From positions 1 through 43,559 of the forward strand of contig JAFWPA010000042.1 in NCBI GenBank assembly GCA_017509685.1: a stretch of 43,559 nucleotides of DNA, given 5' to 3'. The notes beneath the pieces are model-generated. The model was not told where the DNA came from and made no database searches. It saw only the letters and a list, made by a program, of their open reading frames with translations. A program made the position numbers and the translations under genes. The DNA is from Bacteroidales bacterium. GTDB lineage: Bacteria > Bacteroidota > Bacteroidia > Bacteroidales > UBA932. This document shows positions 1-8,500 of this stretch, piece after piece; positions within the stretch are counted from its first letter, which is position 1, and each line of letters begins with the position of its first letter.

Positions 1-311
1 AGCCGGAGAAGAAGGAAGAAGTCACCGCCACCGCCGAGGTCAAGCAGACCTTCAAGATTTCCAAGGTGGGCACCATCGCCGGCTGTCTGGTGAAGGAAGG
101 CAAACTGGTGAACAAGGCCGATGTGCGCCTCATCCGGGACGGCATCGTGGTCTACACCGGCACCCTCGCCTCCCTGCAGCGCGGCAAGGACAACGCCAAG
201 GAAGTCCCCGCCGGCATGGAATGCGGCTGCGGCCTGGAGCGCTACAATGACATCCACCCCGGAGACATCATCGAGGCATTCCAGATTGTGGAGATCAAGC
301 GCAGTCTATAG
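1..311 (+). CDS. infB: Translation initiation factor IF-2, C-terminal fragment
   Basis: This is the last 102 residues of a protein whose start lies before the window; the reading frame is open from base 3 to the stop at 309-311. The visible part matches the IF-2 C-terminal beta-barrel domain (domain IV/C2, which binds the formyl-methionyl end of initiator tRNA): [13 protein letters not shown], then [19 protein letters not shown], a lysine-bearing loop, [21 protein letters not shown] and a final IVEIKR. IF-2 is the GTPase that brings initiator tRNA to the 30S subunit. The GTPase domain is off-window, so nothing can be said about it. A strong hairpin terminator follows within 30 bp, so this is probably the last gene of its operon. 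Confidence 0.95.
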   Translation, partial: PEKKEEVTATAEVKQTFKISKVGTIAGCLVKEGKLVNKADVRLIRDGIVVYTGTLASLQRGKDNAKEVPAGMECGCGLERYNDIHPGDIIEAFQIVEIKRSL

Positions 312-339
312 GTTTTTTCGGGGGATTCCGTTTTTTTAG

Positions 340-390
340 CACGCGGACATCAGAACTTGTTTCGGTGTCCGCGTGATTGTTAATTTTTTT
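340..390 (+). terminator. Intrinsic terminator after infB
   Basis: CACGCGGACA (340-349) and TGTCCGCGTG (366-375) form a perfect 10-bp stem with a 16-nt loop. A run of seven T (384-390) follows shortly after the stem, and another T run (331-337) precedes it. The position just after the infB stop fits an intrinsic terminator. It lies immediately before the -7 box of the next gene. Confidence 0.8.
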
Positions 391-391
391 G

Positions 392-399
392 TATCTTTG
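392..399 (+). promoter_or_regulatory. Bacteroidetes-type -7 box of the CotH-like gene
   Basis: TATCTTTG matches the TAnnTTTG consensus and lies 18 bp before the ATG at 418. A GTG codon in the same frame at 373 lies upstream of this box, so transcripts made here could not use it; that favours the ATG at 418. I see no clear TTG -33 element at the expected distance. Confidence 0.65.
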
Positions 400-417
400 T
401 GGACTCAAATCCAAGCC

Positions 418-2160
418 ATGAGAATACGTCATCTAATTGCTTCTTTTGTTGCGCTTATTTGCTTAATCGTTTTAGCCGATTGTACGAAGAAGGAACTGAT
501 CCAAACCGTACCCGTTACCGGGATCAGTGTTTCGCCCACCACGCTCACTTTGACCGAGGGGGAAACCCGGCAGCTGTCCGTACAGCTGGAACCGGAGAAT
601 GCTTCCGACAAGCGGGTGCAGTGGACCATTGATCATCCCAAGGTGGCTGCTGTTGATGACAAAGGGCTTGTTACGGCAGTCCACGCCGGTACGGCCACGG
701 TCGTGGCCGAAAACCCTGCCAGCGGACTGACTGCCACTTGCAAGATTACGGTCCAGGTGAAGGCCGAGCCCGGCCCTGACCCCGACCCCGATCCCAATCC
801 CAATCCTGACCCGGATCCCCAGCCTACAGACTACCGTGTATGGGAGGATACCGGTGCCGACCTGCCGGATTATCCCACTTATAATAAGGTATCGGCCGTG
901 GCCGATTTCCCCCGTTTAGACATCACCTGGACCACTCCCACGCAGAGACTGGCAGAAGGCGAGTATACTTGGGTGGAAGGCACGGTCCGTTTCCGTGATC
1001 CCAAGGAAATGTACAGAGGTGCCCATGCCGAAACGTATGAGAAGGATTCCCAGGTCTTGAAGATGAAGATACGCGGACGCGGCAATACTTCCTGGGACGC
1101 CGAGGGCGGCATTAAACATTCTTACAAGATGAAGCTGGAGGAGCATCGCAAGGTCTTCGGCATGAAGGGAGACAAGGACTGGATCCTGCTGGCCGATGTC
1201 CAGGACCCCAGCCTGCTGCGCAATGCCGTCGCCCTGCGTATCTCCCGCATGGTCTCCATGCCCTGGACGCCCAAATTCCGCACCGTCGAGGTCTATTTCA
1301 ACGGTGAATACGGCGGCTGCTACCTGCTGGTGGAGGCCAAGGAGGTGGACAGCGAGAACAAGATTCCCATTACCGTGGTGCAACAGGGCCAGACAGACGG
1401 CGGCTACCTGCTGGAGATTGACAACAAGCAGGACTATGACCGTTACTTTCGTACAGAGACTTTCCAGAAAAAGATCAAGTTCAAGGATCCGGAAGACCCC
1501 GACGCCGACCAGTACAACTACATCACGGGATATGTAAACGACGTGGAGCGACTGCTCAAAGGGCGCTCCTTCGACCCTGTGACCGGCTACCAGTCTATGG
1601 TGGACCTGTACACCTTCATCGGCAATTACATTGTGCAGGAACTTACCATGAACGTAGACGGCGGCATGCGTCTTTCTACCTACTTTGCCAAGGACAGGGA
1701 TACCAAACTGTTCATGCCCATGGTATGGGATTTTGACCTTTCCCTGGGCAACTGCAGTTACCTGGAGCGGGACTTCAACCTGGAACCCGGTATGGGAGGC
1801 CCCGAGGGCTGGTTCATCAAAATTCGCGGCGGCTCCTTCGAAAACGGAGACTGGGACGGATCCCGGAAGAGTTATTATCAGTACATGTTCGAGGACGAGC
1901 ACTTCGTGACCGCCCTGAAAGAGCGCTGGAACCTGGTAAAACCGCGCCTGGACAAGATTCCGGCCTTCATCGACAAAATGGTGGAATACAATAAACCCGC
2001 CTTCGACCACAATGTGGACGGCGGCAAGAATCCGCGCGCAACACAGTGGTATAACTATCCGCCGGATCAGTTCACCTCCTGGTCGGAAGCCGTGGACTAC
2101 ATGAAGGATTTCTACACCAGACGCCTGGCCTGGCTGGACGTCAACATCAACGCGCTATAG
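418..2160 (+). CDS. CotH-family surface lipoprotein with Big2 domain
   Basis: A 580-residue exported protein. The N-terminus is a signal peptide ending in LADC (Cys22), a lipobox-like site with an unusual Asp before the Cys. Residues about 29-112 form a Big2 bacterial Ig-like domain (VTGISVSPTTLTL..., GLVTAVHAGTATV). A low-complexity Pro-Asp/Pro-Asn linker follows at about 113-138. The rest is a CotH domain: RGRGNTSW at 219-226, KGDKDWILLADVQDPSLLRN, and VWDFDLSLGN near 436, where Asp438/Asp440 correspond to the metal-binding DFD of CotH kinases. CotH proteins have an atypical protein-kinase fold and phosphorylate secreted proteins in spore formers; in Bacteroidetes the substrate is unknown, so kinase activity here is inferred. 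It has its own promoter and runs tail to tail with the next gene, overlapping it by 6 bp. Confidence 0.85.
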   Translation: MRIRHLIASFVALICLIVLADCTKKELIQTVPVTGISVSPTTLTLTEGETRQLSVQLEPENASDKRVQWTIDHPKVAAVDDKGLVTAVHAGTATVVAENPASGLTATCKITVQVKAEPGPDPDPDPNPNPDPDPQPTDYRVWEDTGADLPDYPTYNKVSAVADFPRLDITWTTPTQRLAEGEYTWVEGTVRFRDPKEMYRGAHAETYEKDSQVLKMKIRGRGNTSWDAEGGIKHSYKMKLEEHRKVFGMKGDKDWILLADVQDPSLLRNAVALRISRMVSMPWTPKFRTVEVYFNGEYGGCYLLVEAKEVDSENKIPITVVQQGQTDGGYLLEIDNKQDYDRYFRTETFQKKIKFKDPEDPDADQYNYITGYVNDVERLLKGRSFDPVTGYQSMVDLYTFIGNYIVQELTMNVDGGMRLSTYFAKDRDTKLFMPMVWDFDLSLGNCSYLERDFNLEPGMGGPEGWFIKIRGGSFENGDWDGSRKSYYQYMFEDEHFVTALKERWNLVKPRLDKIPAFIDKMVEYNKPAFDHNVDGGKNPRATQWYNYPPDQFTSWSEAVDYMKDFYTRRLAWLDVNINAL

Positions 2161-3204
2161 CAGCACCAGAATAGCCAGCATGACCACGCAGAAGCCCTGC
2201 GCCGTGATGCGGCGACGGGTGACGTGGCGGGTGGAAAGGGCGTCCGGGTCACCGGCGATGTCTTCGGCCAGGTCGTTCGGGAACTGACGGACGCTCCATT
2301 TGTGCATGAGTTCACCGTAATAGAAATAGGTGCCGCCGCCGTTGGAGCGGTTCATCGTGATGAGGGTCTTGTAATCGGAAAAATAGGGTTCGATATCCTG
2401 CGGCAGGTGAATCTGTTCCGGTATGCCCGCGACAAGCAGCAGCGGCCGGGCCTCGGTGAGGTCTGCGGTGCGGTAATGCGTTTCCAGCGTTTCCCAGTCC
2501 ACGGTGACGGGGTCGTAGACAGAGAACACCACAACTTTGCCTTCGGTGGCCAGTTCGTCCTGGTATTCGCCCTGGGCGTCATAGAAACTGAGGATGGGAG
2601 CCTTGCGGAATTCTTTCTCGGTGGCTTCGTCGTCCAGGGAGGCGAACAGCTGGGAGCCCCAGTTGAAGGGCGTAAAATCTACCACCGGCAGGTATAGATT
2701 GCTGTAAATGGTGGCTACGATGATAGCCAGCATGGCCACCACGGCAGCAACGCCCCGGTGCACCTTGGCGCGTCCGAACTCCTTGAACGGGGTGAACGCG
2801 ATGACGGCAAACACCAGCAGGATCACGTTTTTCCAGAAACTCTGGGCATGGGTGAGATGGACGGCCTGGCCAAAACAGCCGCAGTCCATGGGCGCATCCC
2901 AAATCCATAGGGCCAGGGTAAGGAGGGTGAAACCGCCCAGCATGATGTATACCACCAGGGCCGACAGTTTCCGCAGTACACCGGTGATGAGACCGATGCC
3001 CACGGCGCATTCCGTGAAGGGCAGGGCGATGGCTACCGCCCTGGCGGCGGGGATGAGCCCCGGCAGATGCAGGAACTTGAAATACTCCGTTACGATGAGC
3101 GTGGTGCCCACGGGGTCCCACAGCTTGAGAATACCGGATATCAGAAAGACGATACCCAGCAGTCCGGCGGCGTGTCGGCGGAATCTGAGGTATCCTCTCT
3201 TCAT
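2155..3204 (-). CDS. DoxX/MauE-like membrane protein
   Basis: A 349-residue integral membrane protein. Four hydrophobic segments in the first 150 residues (around GLLGIVFLISGILKLWDP, AIALPFTECAVGIGLITG, LVVYIMLGGFTLLTLALWIW and NVILLVFAVIAF) form a DoxX/MauE-type bundle, with the CGCFG motif typical of MauE-like members in the second half. A further hydrophobic stretch near 155-170, a soluble probably periplasmic part of about 150 residues and a final C-terminal helix follow. DoxX/MauE members are linked to disulfide or redox maturation outside the cytoplasm, but the role in Bacteroidetes is not established. The ATG overlaps the stop of tmk by 4 bp (ATGA), so the two are probably cotranscribed. 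The C-terminal half is not recognised. Confidence 0.75.
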   Translation of the reverse strand: MKRGYLRFRRHAAGLLGIVFLISGILKLWDPVGTTLIVTEYFKFLHLPGLIPAARAVAIALPFTECAVGIGLITGVLRKLSALVVYIMLGGFTLLTLALWIWDAPMDCGCFGQAVHLTHAQSFWKNVILLVFAVIAFTPFKEFGRAKVHRGVAAVVAMLAIIVATIYSNLYLPVVDFTPFNWGSQLFASLDDEATEKEFRKAPILSFYDAQGEYQDELATEGKVVVFSVYDPVTVDWETLETHYRTADLTEARPLLLVAGIPEQIHLPQDIEPYFSDYKTLITMNRSNGGGTYFYYGELMHKWSVRQFPNDLAEDIAGDPDALSTRHVTRRRITAQGFCVVMLAILVLL

Positions 3205-3881
3205 GGCAGATACGGGTCTACGGCGGCTTTTACCTTGGCGAAGATGGCTTCCGGGGGCAGCATGGCGCCCTTCTCATCGGCACAGTCAATGCGCTGGAAC
3301 TGAGGATCACGGGCGGTTTCACCCACGTACATTTCCCGTACAGCCTGCTGGAAAGCGATGGACGCCTCGTGGATATCTTGCGCGCCGGAGAGGTAATTGC
3401 GGTCATCGCCTTCCCGGTGCATGGTAAGGCTCTGTTCCACAAAGCCGATGGGTACGTCCAGGAACAGGTTCAGGTCCGGTTTAGGCAGGTCGAAGATGCC
3501 ATACTCCGTGTTGAAAATCCAGTCCCGTAACTGCTGGCGCTGTTCTCCGGCGGGCAGTTTGGCGCACTGGTAGGCGATGTTGGAATACACGTAACGGTCC
3601 AGCAGCACGGTTTTGCCGGCTTTCAGCGCCGCACGCATCCGGGGGGCCGCTCCGTGGCGGTCTTCGGCAAAGAGCAGCGCCACCAGCTGCGGATGCACCT
3701 GGTCGTTGGCCCCGAAATCTCCGCGCAGGAAGCGGGAGATAAGGTCTCCGTACACAGGAGCGTCGTAGCGCGGGAAATGGATGTATTCCAGCGAGCCGCA
3801 GCGCTGCAGCAGATATTCTTTCAACTGCTTGACCTGGGTGGATTTTCCGGCCCCGTCAAGTCCTTCCAGTACGATGAGCAT
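3201..3881 (-). CDS. tmk: Thymidylate kinase
   Basis: Converts dTMP to dTDP with ATP, for dTTP synthesis in the cytoplasm. From the chosen start the protein has 226 residues, normal for the family. It begins MLIVLEGLDGAGKST, with the P-loop at residues 7-15. LLDRYVYSNIAYQ carries the DR(Y) signature, HFPRYDAP fits the dTMP-binding region, and the segment around EGDDRNYLSG fits the LID region. The frame stays open seven codons further upstream, but those codons begin at the predicted -7 box (3900-3907), so the ATG at 3879-3881, which also places the P-loop normally, is preferred. It overlaps the DoxX-like gene downstream by 4 bp. Confidence 0.93.
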   Translation of the reverse strand: MLIVLEGLDGAGKSTQVKQLKEYLLQRCGSLEYIHFPRYDAPVYGDLISRFLRGDFGANDQVHPQLVALLFAEDRHGAAPRMRAALKAGKTVLLDRYVYSNIAYQCAKLPAGEQRQQLRDWIFNTEYGIFDLPKPDLNLFLDVPIGFVEQSLTMHREGDDRNYLSGAQDIHEASIAFQQAVREMYVGETARDPQFQRIDCADEKGAMLPPEAIFAKVKAAVDPYLP

Positions 3882-3899
3882 AGCGTAAGTGTAAGTGTA

Positions 3900-3907
3900 C
3901 AAAGATA
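3900..3907 (-). promoter_or_regulatory. -7 box of the tmk operon
   Basis: On the minus strand the sequence reads TATCTTTG, 18 bp before the tmk ATG. The box lies within the left arm of a 10-bp inverted repeat (AAAGATACAA 3901-3910, TTGTATCTTT 3918-3927). Confidence 0.6.
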
Positions 3908-3927
3908 CAAAAAATAGTTGTATCTTT
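3901..3927. repeat. Inverted repeat overlapping the tmk promoter
   Basis: AAAGATACAA and TTGTATCTTT are perfect 10-bp complements separated by 7 AT-only or nearly AT-only bases. The repeat lies between the vapC stop (3936) and tmk. It could be a weak AT-rich terminator for vapBC or an operator over the tmk -7 box; the sequence does not decide. Confidence 0.55.
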
Positions 3928-3935
3928 TTTCGGGA

Positions 3936-4334
3936 CTATATCCAGGATTCCATCTTCAATCCCCGGATACGTTCCATGTGCCGTGCATTGCCGGTAATCA
4001 GCGTGAAACCATAAACCCGGGCCGTGCACGCAATCAGCAGATCCATGTCTTCTAATGGAATTCCCGCCTTGGCCAGCCGCTGTTTTTCTTCGGCGGCCTC
4101 CCAATAGGCATCACTAGCGGGAATCACCGCCAGTTTTTCAAAAGCGTCCTCCAGCATTTTCCGATTCTTTTCGGGGTTGGCGCTGGCCGCCGCACCACAG
4201 TACAACTCGTATACCGAGACGTCGGCAACTACGCAGTGGTCAATACCGATTTTCAGCACTTTTTGTACGATATCTTTTCTCTTATTTCTCAAGATATCTA
4301 TCAGAACATTTGTGTCCAGAAGATAACGTATCAT
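3936..4334 (-). CDS. vapC: VapC-type PIN-domain toxin ribonuclease
   Basis: A 132-residue PIN-domain protein. The acidic residues that bind metal in this family are in place: Asp7 in LLDTNVLID, Glu43 in SVYELY, Asp96/Asp98 in LEDMDLLIA, and Asn116 in LITGNARH. VapC toxins are Mg-dependent endoribonucleases that usually cut tRNA or rRNA and are held inactive by the partner antitoxin. The start codon overlaps the stop of the upstream gene by 4 bp, the usual antitoxin-then-toxin order. All active-site positions look intact, so the toxin is probably functional. The RNA target cannot be read from the sequence. Confidence 0.9.
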   Translation of the reverse strand: MIRYLLDTNVLIDILRNKRKDIVQKVLKIGIDHCVVADVSVYELYCGAAASANPEKNRKMLEDAFEKLAVIPASDAYWEAAEEKQRLAKAGIPLEDMDLLIACTARVYGFTLITGNARHMERIRGLKMESWI

Positions 4335-4636
4335 AAAGCGTGCACCTCCCGGATGCCTTTAATTGATTTCCCAGCCTGTAGAATCTCTTCTGCAGTTTCA
4401 TCACCTACCCACGCCCCGCAGAATTGATCGATAAACTCCTGGGTCAGTTTGCGGCTGGCTTCCCTTTCCTCTTCAGATTCAATGTCACGGGTGGCCTCTT
4501 TCAGGGTTTCGTTTACATATTCATTGATGCTGAGGTTCTTGAGTTTCGCGGCCTCTTTCACCCGCGAAAGAACCACTGGCTCCAGCCGGAATCCAGTTTG
4601 TACTCTGTTAGCTCTTTGTGTTATCATAATTTTCAC
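4331..4636 (-). CDS. vapB: Ribbon-helix-helix antitoxin partner of VapC
   Basis: A 101-residue protein upstream of and overlapping vapC. The N-terminal half (GFRLEPVVLSRVKEAAK, then NLSINEYVNETLKEA) fits the beta-strand and two helices of a ribbon-helix-helix DNA-binding domain. The C-terminal half is charged and carries FCGAW-GDETAEEIL, plausibly the toxin-binding tail. Such antitoxins bind VapC and repress their own promoter. A second in-frame ATG three codons in (4627) is an alternative start. The family assignment rests on pattern and operon position rather than on a diagnostic motif. Confidence 0.8.
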   Translation of the reverse strand: MKIMITQRANRVQTGFRLEPVVLSRVKEAAKLKNLSINEYVNETLKEATRDIESEEEREASRKLTQEFIDQFCGAWVGDETAEEILQAGKSIKGIREVHAL

Positions 4637-4647
4637 AAACTTGTTAG

Positions 4648-4655
4648 CAAAGATA
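4648..4655 (-). promoter_or_regulatory. -7 box of vapBC
   Basis: The minus strand reads TATCTTTG 11 bp before the antitoxin start at 4636. This box and the folP -7 box (4687-4694) face away from each other, so the AT-rich segment between 4637 and 4696 is a divergent promoter region. Confidence 0.6.
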
Positions 4656-4686
4656 TGAAAACACTTTCAGATTGCAAAATAAATTG

Positions 4687-4694
4687 TAACTTTG
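4687..4694 (+). promoter_or_regulatory. -7 box of folP
   Basis: TAACTTTG on the plus strand ends only 2 bp before one ATG (4697) and 8 bp before the next (4703). A transcript from it would have almost no leader. Confidence 0.55.
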
Positions 4695-4696
4695 AA

Positions 4697-5500
4697 ATGC
4701 ATATGGTTGGCAACATTCATATCATGGGCATCGTGAACCTGACGCCGGACTCCTTTTACGCGGGGAGCCGGGTGCAGGCCGATGTTGCCCTGGAGCGCAT
4801 ACAGTCCATGCTGGAAGAAGGGGCCGATGTCATTGACCTGGGAGCCTGCAGCACCCGTCCCGGCTCTCCCCAGCCTTCCCTGGAGGAAGAATGGCGCCGT
4901 CTGGAGCCGGCAATTAAATCTTTGCCTTTAGGCGTCAAGATCTCGGTAGACACCTACCGCTCAGAAGTTGTAAAAAGGGTGTATGACACCATCGGACCGT
5001 TCATCGTGAACGATATCAGTGCCGGGCAGATGGATGAAAAGATGCTGGAGACGGTGGGACGGCTGGGACTGCCGTATGTGGCCATGCACATGAGGGGAAC
5101 GCCGGAAACCATGCAAAGCCTGACGGATTATGAAGATGTAACCCGGGCTGTCATTGATTATTTCAGGGAATTCTCCCTAAAAGCGCAGGACGCTGGCATA
5201 AAACAATGGATTCTGGACCCGGGATTCGGTTTTTCCAAGACACTGGAGCAGAATTACGAGTTGCTGGAGCGGCTGGACGAGGTGGTGAAGGCTTTCCCGG
5301 AGCGGAAGATGCTCATTGGCGTGTCCCGTAAGAGCATGATCTATAAAAAGCTGGGCATCACCCCGGATGAGGCGATGCCCGCTACGCAAGTGGTGCAGTT
5401 TGCTGCACTGGAAAAGGGAGCTACCTGGCTGCGGGTCCACGATGTGGCCGCAGCGGTGAACACCGCCAGGCTTTATTCCGCAATTTGTTTAACACGATAG
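4697..5500 (+). CDS. folP: Dihydropteroate synthase
   Basis: Condenses p-aminobenzoate with hydroxymethyl-dihydropterin diphosphate to make dihydropteroate in folate synthesis; it is the sulfonamide target. Family motifs are clear: IMGIVNLTPDSFYAG, GADVIDLGACSTRPG, ISVDTYRSEV, FIVNDISAG, MHMRGTP, ILDPGFGFSKT, IGVSRKSM and the C-terminal RVHDVA. Three in-frame starts are possible: 4655, 4697 and 4703. The -7 box at 4687-4694 lies inside the longest version, and the motif MGIVNLTPDS normally starts within the first 10-30 residues, so 4697 or 4703 is preferred. The RHS gene follows after only 10 bp, which suggests readthrough into it. Confidence 0.93.
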   Translation: MHMVGNIHIMGIVNLTPDSFYAGSRVQADVALERIQSMLEEGADVIDLGACSTRPGSPQPSLEEEWRRLEPAIKSLPLGVKISVDTYRSEVVKRVYDTIGPFIVNDISAGQMDEKMLETVGRLGLPYVAMHMRGTPETMQSLTDYEDVTRAVIDYFREFSLKAQDAGIKQWILDPGFGFSKTLEQNYELLERLDEVVKAFPERKMLIGVSRKSMIYKKLGITPDEAMPATQVVQFAALEKGATWLRVHDVAAAVNTARLYSAICLTR

Positions 5501-5510
5501 TTTGTTCCAT

Positions 5511-8500
5511 ATGCGCACTCGAGTCTTCTTCTCACTGATTGCCTTCCTTGTACTTTGCCCGGCAACCTTTGCCCAAGATAGCTTTAAGGACTGGACCGGC
5601 CCCGCACAAGATTTTACACCTAATGCTGCAGAACTGGGGAAATATGGCAAAACTCCTGTCAACTATTTCACAGGGTTGCCGACCATACAAGTCCCGCTGA
5701 CAGAGTTACGCGGAAAGAATTTCACGCTACCCATCTATTTGAGTTATCATGCCGGTGGCAATAAACCGGATCTTCATCCGGGTTGGGTGGGCTTGGGTTG
5801 GTCTCTTCACGCAGGAGGATGTGTCACCCGGGTCATCAATGGCATGAAAGACGAAACGAATAAATTCGAACGACAGGCTCTTGGCGGTTTAACTGATGGA
5901 GACCATCCCGGATACTATTACCACGCTCAAGAGATTCAATCTACTGACTGGACAGATACAACCACCTTTGCTCAATCTTTAGACTATTCCCGTCGGGACT
6001 GGGAACCCGACGAGTTCATGGTTTTTCTGGATGACTTCCAGGCGTCATGTTATATCACAGGTCCCAATGGTGCAATGACTGTTGTTACAAAGTCGGGAGA
6101 ATACGCCAAAGCAGAAATACAAATCGACGACGGAGAGAATAAACCTATTATGGTCTATCCCGGACCGACAAACGACGTATCAAAGACAGCTAAACGATGG
6201 AAGTACTTTAGCCGAATTGTTCTCACTCGATCTGATGGAACAAAGTACATTTTCGGAGAAGAAGAATCGGCTATAGAGTACTCCATTTCCCTTCATCCCG
6301 GCTACCACATTGTGAATGGAGAATGGGTTAACAACAATGACTGGAACGCATATGCAACAGCAAATACTTGGAACTTAATTCGAATCGAAAGACCAGATGG
6401 AGAGATTATCCGTTTCCACTACGAGAATGACGGTATCCCAATTATCCGCCACGACTGTCATATTTCCGAGTATTATTACGACATCGGAGACAAAAACGAC
6501 CCCCTCTTAATTCAATCATTGCTTGGGATTGCATTTCACCCATCGTTTTTTCTTTATTATGACGATACGAGAATTAATCCCAGCCTTAAAAGGAACATTT
6601 CTTTTTCCCTACTGAAACCATCTTATCTTTCATCAATAGAGAGTTCTGTATCAAGAGATTCTATCGTTTTTCATAGGTCAAAAACCACTGAACTCGAATA
6701 TGCAACAACTGCTGAAGAGTTCCATAAAAGAGCCGGCAACTTTAATCAACTATACCAATCCAATGTTTATTTCAGCTATGAGCAATTAAAAGCATTGGAC
6801 TACTATATGTGTCTTGATGGAGTGTTCTCTAAAAGAGATACGATTGCACTGCTATACTCAAACAATCCCGCCCAACGCCTGCATTTGAATACAATTCTCT
6901 CTTTTTGTGACCGCAGAGTTGAATTTAAATATCAAATGCAATACAACACCACATCAATGCCTCCATATCATTCTAGACAAACCGACAGTTGGGGGTTTTT
7001 TAACGGTGTCTCTTATTCCACTGCCCCTCTGGACACGACGATAAAAGTAAGATGGCCTGATTCCGAGAAGATACAAGCCGAAATGTTAACTGCAATTTCC
7101 TATCCAACTGGAGGAAAAACAGAATATATATACGAGCCTAACACTTTCTCAAAAGAAATTTCTCCTGGATATGCGGGCCTTTCTTCTTTGCCCACTGACA
7201 TGGCTGGAGGAGGTGTCCGAATCAAAGAGATTCGAGACATTCCTCAAGAGGGGAAAGTCGAGAGCCGATATTATACATATTCTAGCACATACGGTCGTTC
7301 AAGCGGTATTTCTGCGGGAACACCAAGATACTTCATCAACGCGGAAGCGCAGCTAATCCAGTATTATGAGGGAATGCAATGGAATTTTCCCGACCCCACT
7401 GTGGAATACAACAGTGGCTATTTCGTAATTAACGAAAACCCTGTCCGCCCCTTGTCAAAAACCGATGGATCGTATGTTACGTATAGCCAAGTTAAGGAGA
7501 GCTTCCCCGACGGGGCCTATACCGTTTATTCTTTTTATAACCATGATGCTGTCAATTGCAAAGATACAGCGCCAAACCTTTGCTTTGAAAGCCATAAAAA
7601 GCTGTTAACCAATCCTTTTAACTCCAGGCAGCTTTCTCGCGGACACTTGAAGAGCCGAATGGATTACTCACAACAAGGGATTGTCAAAAAAGAAGAGAAC
7701 TTCTACCATGCAGACACAACCCAATTCGTCAAGGCTGTTTTCTATGATGATCATATAGGTACATCACTGGGAAGTAGTAAAGTCTTAAGTTGTGCCTATT
7801 ATAAAGTATTTTCGTACTATCCCTATTTATCCCAGCGAGTGATTACCACATATCCGGATAACGGGGCAGGATTATCGACGGAATCTATTTCATACTCGTA
7901 CGACTCTTACCGTAATAACACGCTGTGTATGAGAACACATGGTTCCGAATCGTTATCCATTCTAACTTCATATAGCGGTAGCATATCCGGAGGGATATAT
8001 GATGAAATGCGCAGTCGGAATATGGTTTCACTTCCCGTGGAAAAAAGAGAATTCAAGAATGGGAATACGATTAAAGCGACCCTTATCACCTATACTGGAA
8101 CAGAGAACAATCAAATAAAACCAGATGCCATATATAAAGCCTCGCTTGGATCGGGCGTTTCCAACTTCGCTCTATTCAATGGAATAGATAAAGACAGCCG
8201 CTACGGAACGGCCGAAACAATGGTTACCGCTTATGACGGTTTGGGAAATCCACGACAGATTGAGAAAAGAGCCGGAGCAAATGAAGTTTATTTCTGGTCC
8301 CCTGACGGACTGTATCCTTGTGCTGTCTTCAAAGGGAGTAATGTCTCTCTATCAACCCCGGCTGTCACATACCAGGATCAAACTTCAAACATTTCTCAGC
8401 CTTTAACAACGGGTATGGATAACGGTACTATCCTTTTGGAATTTGATTGTCTTGAAGCATTTTCGATGCCGGTGCAGTTAATCAGTCCTCCAGGACAGAA

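Noticed and set aside
778-832. Pro-Asp/Pro-Asn coding repeat as a variable tandem repeat locus
   Set aside because: It is a common low-complexity linker in surface proteins and the DNA units are too irregular to suggest slippage.
916-2010. Long antisense open frame within the CotH-like gene
   Set aside because: A mirror of GC-rich codon structure; the sense strand has recognised Big2 and CotH domains and a promoter.
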